Shown here piece by piece: positions 60,073-64,000 of a stretch of 64,000 nt of DNA. The stretch's first letter is position 1. The number at the start of each line of letters is the position of its first letter. Location of the stretch: positions 124,001-188,000 of the forward strand of contig NZ_JAAQTO010000013.1 in NCBI RefSeq assembly GCF_011742165.1, written 5' to 3'. The DNA is from Billgrantia bachuensis (GTDB lineage Bacteria; Pseudomonadota; Gammaproteobacteria; Pseudomonadales; Halomonadaceae). The notes beneath the pieces are model-generated. The model saw only the letters and a program-made list of their open reading frames with translations. It did no database searches and was not told the DNA's origin. Made by a program: the position numbers and the translations under genes.

Positions 60073-60909
60073 TTAGCCCAATTCTCCGGTGGTTGAACAA
60101 GCGATAGCACGCCGCAGAAAGCCCACCAATGCTTCCACCTGGGGCATACGCTGAGACCAGTCGTCGCAGCTCCCTTCGAGACCGTTCCCTTCAAGACTGT
60201 TCCCTCCAAGGTAAGCGCGCCGTGCCAGTGCCATTTCAGCCTGGAGCTCCGCGGGCAGGCGCTCCAGGGCCCAGGCTGCAGCCACATCCTTGGGGGTGAT
60301 CTCTCCCGTTTCGAGGGTCATCCACATTCGCGCCAAAGTCAGCAGTACATTGCGCTCATCGCCACGCAGACCCTCGATCAGGCCGGGTAGCGAGTCGACG
60401 ATCGCCCGCCGCAGATCCGCCTCGGGAACCGGCTCGATCAGTTCCGCGAGTTCGGGCCCATGCAGGGCGAAGCTCGCCTGCCTGGCGGTGGCCAGCACCA
60501 CGGCCAGGTCGGGATCGTCTGCCGCCGGCGGAATGCGGCCCCGAGCGAATTCGTCACGCAGCCATTCGCCGTAGACCAGCTCACTCCTCGGCGGGTAGCG
60601 CCACGGCACCAGCGACTGCCGACAGAGCAGCGTCACTTCCAACGGCCTAGGCGAGCCGTCGTTTGCAGGGCTACCGGAGACCCGCATCAGTGCCTCGACC
60701 AACCGACGGCGCGCCTGCTCGTTGGGCGGCTGGCTGACGATCGCCAGCACGTCCACATCGCTATTGGGGCGCAGGCCGCCGACGAGCGCCGAGCCGAACA
60801 GGTAGCCCCCGACGACGCTCCCGCCCAGCTCGCGAGCGATGATATCGTATGCGGCCTTGGCCTCCTTGGGTAATGACTGCCCGGTTGCACGGGAAAAGTG
60901 TTTCATCAT
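60073..60909 (-). CDS. AadA-like aminoglycoside nucleotidyltransferase
   Basis: 278 residues, a two-domain ANT(3'')-type protein. The NTase motif GSALVGGLRPNSDVDVL (about 39-55; Asp51, Asp53 for Mg) is clear, and the C-terminal helical domain has GDERNVLLTLARMWMTLETGEI and KDVAAAWALERLP. It adenylylates streptomycin/spectinomycin-type drugs in known members. A repeat near residue 237 (GGNSLEGNGLEG) lengthens it. No integron context here; chromosomal copy. A second start at 60906 has better spacing to AGGAGG. Confidence 0.9.
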   Translation of the reverse strand: MMKHFSRATGQSLPKEAKAAYDIIARELGGSVVGGYLFGSALVGGLRPNSDVDVLAIVSQPPNEQARRRLVEALMRVSGSPANDGSPRPLEVTLLCRQSLVPWRYPPRSELVYGEWLRDEFARGRIPPAADDPDLAVVLATARQASFALHGPELAELIEPVPEADLRRAIVDSLPGLIEGLRGDERNVLLTLARMWMTLETGEITPKDVAAAWALERLPAELQAEMALARRAYLGGNSLEGNGLEGSCDDWSQRMPQVEALVGFLRRAIACSTTGELG

Positions 60910-60936
60910 GCCCTCCTGTCAGCCCCTCGCCGCGAC

Positions 60937-61791
60937 CTACAGCCGACCGCTGGCAGACAACGCTTCGACCAGGAAAGCCATGAAAGCCCGAATACGTGCT
61001 ACCCGGCGCAGGTCGGGGTGGGTCAGCAGCCACAGGTCGGTGGCGAGCTCAGGGATTGGCTCGCCGTTTCGCTCGAGCGCCGGCTCGGCGTCGGCGAGAT
61101 AACAGGGCAGCACGGCGCGGCCCAGACCGTCGCGGGCGGCAGCCAGCATGCCGAGCATGGTGTCGACGCGATAGCGGCAGCGCTCGTTCGCGCCGTTCTC
61201 GGCCATCCAGGTGTCTAGTGCGGTATAGCCCAGGTGGCGGTCCGGCCCGATCCAGCCATCGGTAATGGTATCGGCGCGGGCGTAAACCGCCTGGGCGATG
61301 CTGCCGACCCGCCGCCCCACCAAGTGCTCGGGTGGCGCTTGAGAAGGCCGCACCGCCACGTCGGCATCACGCTGGGAGAGATTGAACAGCTGATTGGAGA
61401 CCGCCACCTCGAGGATAATCTCGGGATGGGCGTGCTGGAAGTCGGCGAAGATCGGCGACAGCAGACCCATCAGCAGCGTATCGGTGGTGGTCACGCGAAT
61501 GATGCCGGAAAGGCGCAGGTCGCGCCCCGCCACGCGCCGCTCGGCGCCGTGCACCTCGGCTGCCACGCGGGCCGCGGTAGCCGCCAGGTCCTCCCCCGCC
61601 GGCGTCGGCGCATAACCCGTGCGCGAACGCTCGAACAGCGCCACGCCAAGGCGAGTTTCGATGGTGTTCAGACGCCGGAACACCGTCGCATGGCTGGTTC
61701 CCAGCCGTCGCCCGGCGCCGGATAGCGAGCCCGCCTCGGCGATGGCCTGCACCACGCGCAGGTCGTCCCAGTGCAGCATCTGCTCATTCAC
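60937..61791 (-). CDS. LysR-family regulator
   Basis: 284 residues. HTH (DDLRVVQAIAEAGSLSGAGRRLG, SHATVFRRLNTIETRLGVALF) and a shorter-than-average effector domain starting near SGIIRVTTTDTLLMGLLSPI. It lies just after an alcohol dehydrogenase gene on the same strand (45 bp apart) and just before the aadA-like gene, so any could be its targets. The ligand is not evident. Confidence 0.9.
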   Translation of the reverse strand: MNEQMLHWDDLRVVQAIAEAGSLSGAGRRLGTSHATVFRRLNTIETRLGVALFERSRTGYAPTPAGEDLAATAARVAAEVHGAERRVAGRDLRLSGIIRVTTTDTLLMGLLSPIFADFQHAHPEIILEVAVSNQLFNLSQRDADVAVRPSQAPPEHLVGRRVGSIAQAVYARADTITDGWIGPDRHLGYTALDTWMAENGANERCRYRVDTMLGMLAAARDGLGRAVLPCYLADAEPALERNGEPIPELATDLWLLTHPDLRRVARIRAFMAFLVEALSASGRL

Positions 61792-61836
61792 GATCGATCT
61801 CCATCGACCCTCTGCATGGCATGCCCTGCTCGCCTC

Positions 61837-62877
61837 TCAGAATTCGGTCACCACGGTCACTCCCACACCCTTGAACCTGTCCATGCCCATCAGTGCATCG
61901 ATCGACTGCTCCAGATCGATTGTCTTGCCAATCAGTTGCTCGGGTGCCAGCTTCCCCGTCTGGATCATGTCGAGCATGGCGCCATAGCGATAGGCCTGCA
62001 TGCCGTGACTGCCCAGTATCTCGAGTTCATGGGCAATGACCTTGCTCATGGGAATGGCAGGCGTACTGTTCTCGGCCAGCATGAGCCCGACCTGGACGTG
62101 CTTGCCGCGCTTGCGCAGATTGCTGATCGAGTTGAAGCAGGTGCTGGGGTGCCCCAACGCATCCAGCGACACGTGGGCACCGCCGCGCGTCACTTCGATG
62201 ACGGCCTCGGGGACGTTCGCCACCTCGGCCGAGTTCACGGTGGCGATAGCGCCCAGCTCGCGGGCCAGTTGGAGCTTTTCCTGGGAAATATCGATGGCCA
62301 CGACGTTGGCGCCCACTGCATTGGCGATCATGACCGCGGACAGGCCGACGCCACCGCAGCCGTGAACCGCTACCCACTGCCCCGCGCATGTCTTGCCCTG
62401 GTCGACCACGGCGCGGAACGACGTCACGAAGCGGCACCCCAGGCTGGCCGCCGTGGCGAAGTCCAGCGTCTCCGGCAAGGCCACCAGGTTGATGTCGGCA
62501 TGATGGATACCGACATACTGGGCGAAGGAGCCCCAGTGGGTGAAGCCAGGTTGGAATTGGCTATCGCAGACTTGATGATTCCCCGAGTAGCACTCGGGGC
62601 AGGTGCCGCAGCCACCGACGAACGGGACCGTGACGCGATCACCGACCCTCCATTTCCGCACGTCCCTGCCGATCGCCTCGACGGTGCCCGCCAGTTCGTG
62701 CCCAGGAACGTGGGGAAGCTCAATGTCGGGATCGTGGCCGACCCAGCCATGCCAATCGCTGCGACAAACTCCCGTTGCCATCACCTTGACGACGACGCCA
62801 TGCGCTTCCGGCGTCGGATCGGGAACGTGCTGGATTTGCGGTGGAGCGGAAAAGGCCTCATACACCACGGCTTTCAT
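61837..62877 (-). CDS. Zinc-dependent alcohol dehydrogenase
   Basis: 346 residues, medium-chain zinc ADH. Catalytic ligands Cys38 ([10 protein letters not shown]), His60-Glu61 (VPGHELAG) and Cys147 (LGCRF); structural zinc Cys90, 93, 96, 104 ([15 protein letters not shown]); Rossmann [16 protein letters not shown]. It oxidises alcohols with NAD(P)+. GAGGA lies before the ATG. Same strand as and upstream of the LysR gene. Confidence 0.94.
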   Translation of the reverse strand: MKAVVYEAFSAPPQIQHVPDPTPEAHGVVVKVMATGVCRSDWHGWVGHDPDIELPHVPGHELAGTVEAIGRDVRKWRVGDRVTVPFVGGCGTCPECYSGNHQVCDSQFQPGFTHWGSFAQYVGIHHADINLVALPETLDFATAASLGCRFVTSFRAVVDQGKTCAGQWVAVHGCGGVGLSAVMIANAVGANVVAIDISQEKLQLARELGAIATVNSAEVANVPEAVIEVTRGGAHVSLDALGHPSTCFNSISNLRKRGKHVQVGLMLAENSTPAIPMSKVIAHELEILGSHGMQAYRYGAMLDMIQTGKLAPEQLIGKTIDLEQSIDALMGMDRFKGVGVTVVTEF

Positions 62878-63007
62878 GGAAGGTCCTCTCTGGCATGCTG
62901 TTCAGATATGCAAAGTCTACTGTCGTTATTTTGGAATGTCGGATCGTCTGCGTACAGCTTAGCCTGAAGGCAAGCACAACGTGTAGGCCAGCGAACCGGA
63001 GATTCCC

Positions 63008-63757
63008 ATGCGTGCCCTGATCGTGTTCTGCCACCCCGAACCGCATTCGTTCAACGGCGCTATCAAGGATGTCGCCGTCGAGACCCTTCAGCAGCAAGGC
63101 TACAGTGTCGAGGTCTCGGATCTCTACGCCGAAGGCTTCGATCCGCTGGAGCGGCCTGGCCACTACGTCGAACGGGCCGAGCCCGAGACATTCTTCCCCC
63201 TCACCGAACAGCGCCACGCCTACGAGGGTGGCTTTTTGCCCGCCGACGTGAAGCGTGAGATCGAACGCCTCGAGCGCGCCGATCTGGTGATCCTGCAGTT
63301 TCCGCTGTGGTGGCACGCCCAACCGGCCATGCTCAAGGGCTGGTTCGATCGGGTGTTCGTCTACGGCGGGCTCTACTCCGGCCGCATGCGCTACGATCGC
63401 GGTCGCTTCCCGGACAAGCGGGTGATGCTCTCTGTGACCACCGGTGCCCCGGCGCCGACCTTCACCCGGCATGGCCGCAGCGGCCATATCGTGACGCTGC
63501 TATGGCCGATCCACTACTCGCTCTACTACCTGGGGGTAAAAGTACTGCCGCCCCAGGTCACCTACGGCGTGCAGGGCGGCGGGCTGAGCTACCAGGACGA
63601 GGCGGCGTTTCGCCAGCGTCTGGAGGAAGAAAAGACAGCGTGGGTGCAGCGGCTCGAAGGGCTCGACGATGAAGCGCCGATCCCCTTCGCCGGCTGGGAC
63701 GACTGGAACGAGCAGGGCGTGTTGAAGGCGGGGCATCCCGAGACCTGGCGGCTGTGA
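63008..63757 (+). CDS. NAD(P)H:quinone oxidoreductase, flavodoxin-like fold
   Basis: 249 residues of the KefF/MdaB-like flavodoxin-fold quinone reductases: ALIVFCHPEPHSFNGAIKDVA, LVILQFPLWWHAQPAMLKGWFDRVF and VTTGAPAPTFTRHGRSGHI. FMN/FAD sits in the first loop; reduces quinones by two electrons. GGAG lies before the ATG. Divergent from the zinc ADH gene. Confidence 0.92.
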   Translation: MRALIVFCHPEPHSFNGAIKDVAVETLQQQGYSVEVSDLYAEGFDPLERPGHYVERAEPETFFPLTEQRHAYEGGFLPADVKREIERLERADLVILQFPLWWHAQPAMLKGWFDRVFVYGGLYSGRMRYDRGRFPDKRVMLSVTTGAPAPTFTRHGRSGHIVTLLWPIHYSLYYLGVKVLPPQVTYGVQGGGLSYQDEAAFRQRLEEEKTAWVQRLEGLDDEAPIPFAGWDDWNEQGVLKAGHPETWRL

Positions 63758-63808
63758 GTGCCTGAGCGTTACCCTGCCGTCCCGAGCTCTACCGCAACGG
63801 TGGGCAAT

Positions 63809-63843
63809 GTTGCCGGGCGGCGGCTCGCTCGCCGCCCGGCAAC
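63809..63843. terminator. Strong hairpin downstream of putA
   Basis: GTTGCCGGGCGGCG / CGCCGCCCGGCAAC, a perfect 14-bp stem with a 7-nt loop, between the convergent quinone reductase and putA genes. No T-run on either side, but the stem is the strongest in the window. Confidence 0.7.
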
Positions 63844-63853
63844 ACCGGCGAGG

Positions 63854-64000
63854 CTACTCGGCCGTTGCCAGCAGGCTGGCGTTGCCGCCCGCGGCGGTGG
63901 TGTCGATGCAGAGGTGACGCTCCACCACGTAGCGTTCCGGCGCGATGGTCTGGGTCTCGAGCGAGACGATGGGGCCATCGCGCCCGGCGAGTGCGATGCG
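63854..64000 (-). CDS. putA: PutA, bifunctional proline dehydrogenase/P5C dehydrogenase (C-terminal end only)
   Basis: Only the last 48 residues are in view (stop at 63854); the 5' part lies beyond the right edge. The end ...APERYVVERHLCIDTTAAGGN, then ASLLATAE, matches the conserved C-terminus of trifunctional/bifunctional PutA (NTAAAGGNASL in others), the loop that closes over the aldehyde dehydrogenase site. PutA converts proline to glutamate in two steps; the nearby hairpin ends its transcript. Identified from memory of the family ending, so moderate confidence. Confidence 0.8.
   Translation of the reverse strand, partial: RIALAGRDGPIVSLETQTIAPERYVVERHLCIDTTAAGGNASLLATAE

Noticed and set aside
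61771..62967. A 398-codon plus-strand frame
   Set aside because: Antisense of the zinc alcohol dehydrogenase gene.
1..64000. CRISPR arrays, prophage, transposons, tRNA or rRNA genes
   Set aside because: No spaced repeats, integrase, transposase, capsid genes or tRNA cloverleaf seen by eye.

Overview
The window reads as ordinary chromosome of a high-GC gammaproteobacterium, most likely a member of the Halomonadaceae (Halomonas-type). I infer this from the overall look of the proteins, the type II NADH dehydrogenase, the type VI secretion (T6SS) parts, the flagella-associated YjfB-like protein and the PutA C-terminus at the right edge; no rRNA or marker gene is present to prove it. I see no tRNA, rRNA, CRISPR array, transposase or integrase. 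About 75 genes are packed on both strands, mostly as one- to four-gene units, and many consist of one regulator beside one or two small redox or detoxification enzymes.

Layout. 1-9.4 kb: ArsR-like regulator, cytochrome P450 and ABM monooxygenase; cupin, YrhK-like protein and GST; WYL regulator with a VOC protein; an ABM monooxygenase with an ECF41-type sigma factor behind a textbook ECF41 promoter; LysR and an azoreductase; a GNAT. 9.4-11.8 kb: a PadR regulator, MFS transporter and ArsH unit with a matched palindrome in front of both padR and the transporter. 11.9-28 kb: MarR-GNAT fusion, DUF899 protein, AraC, ndh, AhpD-like protein, PhzF, DASS carboxylate transporter, alpha carbonic anhydrase, a two-component system, VOC, EF-hand protein, LysR, a Crp-like regulator, TetR with a Rid protein behind three operators, ABM, GNAT and cupin. 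28-33 kb: an accessory patch with a truncated DUF1905-like remnant, a MAPEG protein, a DUF2235 lipase-like protein, an AT-richer unknown ORF followed by an attC-like site (a lone integron cassette), and a diguanylate cyclase.

33-46.4 kb: dienelactone hydrolase, OsmC, RibD/DHFR-like reductase, nitrilase-family amidase, Ca2+/cation antiporter, GST, ParD-like protein with a second methionine aminopeptidase and a BASS-family transporter, SleB-type hydrolase, LysR with a DUF1127-like protein, arylamine N-acetyltransferase, and an ArsR-SRPBCC-VOC-DUF899 operon whose operators cover the start codon, then an aspartate/glutamate racemase. 46.4-54 kb: a T6SS delivery island on the minus strand: VgrG, DUF4123 adaptor, an unrecognised 628-residue putative effector, an exported putative immunity protein, PAAR, and a protein made of five Myb/SANT-like repeats. 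54-64 kb: NepI-like MFS with a divergent AraC, GrpB, a META lipoprotein, DUF1330, an Xre regulator, two alcohol dehydrogenases, an AadA-like nucleotidyltransferase, LysR, a quinone reductase, and the 3' end of putA.

The best candidates for something new are the T6SS effector/immunity/Myb-repeat module, and the PadR-MFS-ArsH unit in which a PadR protein with adjacent cysteines may replace ArsR as the metalloid sensor.
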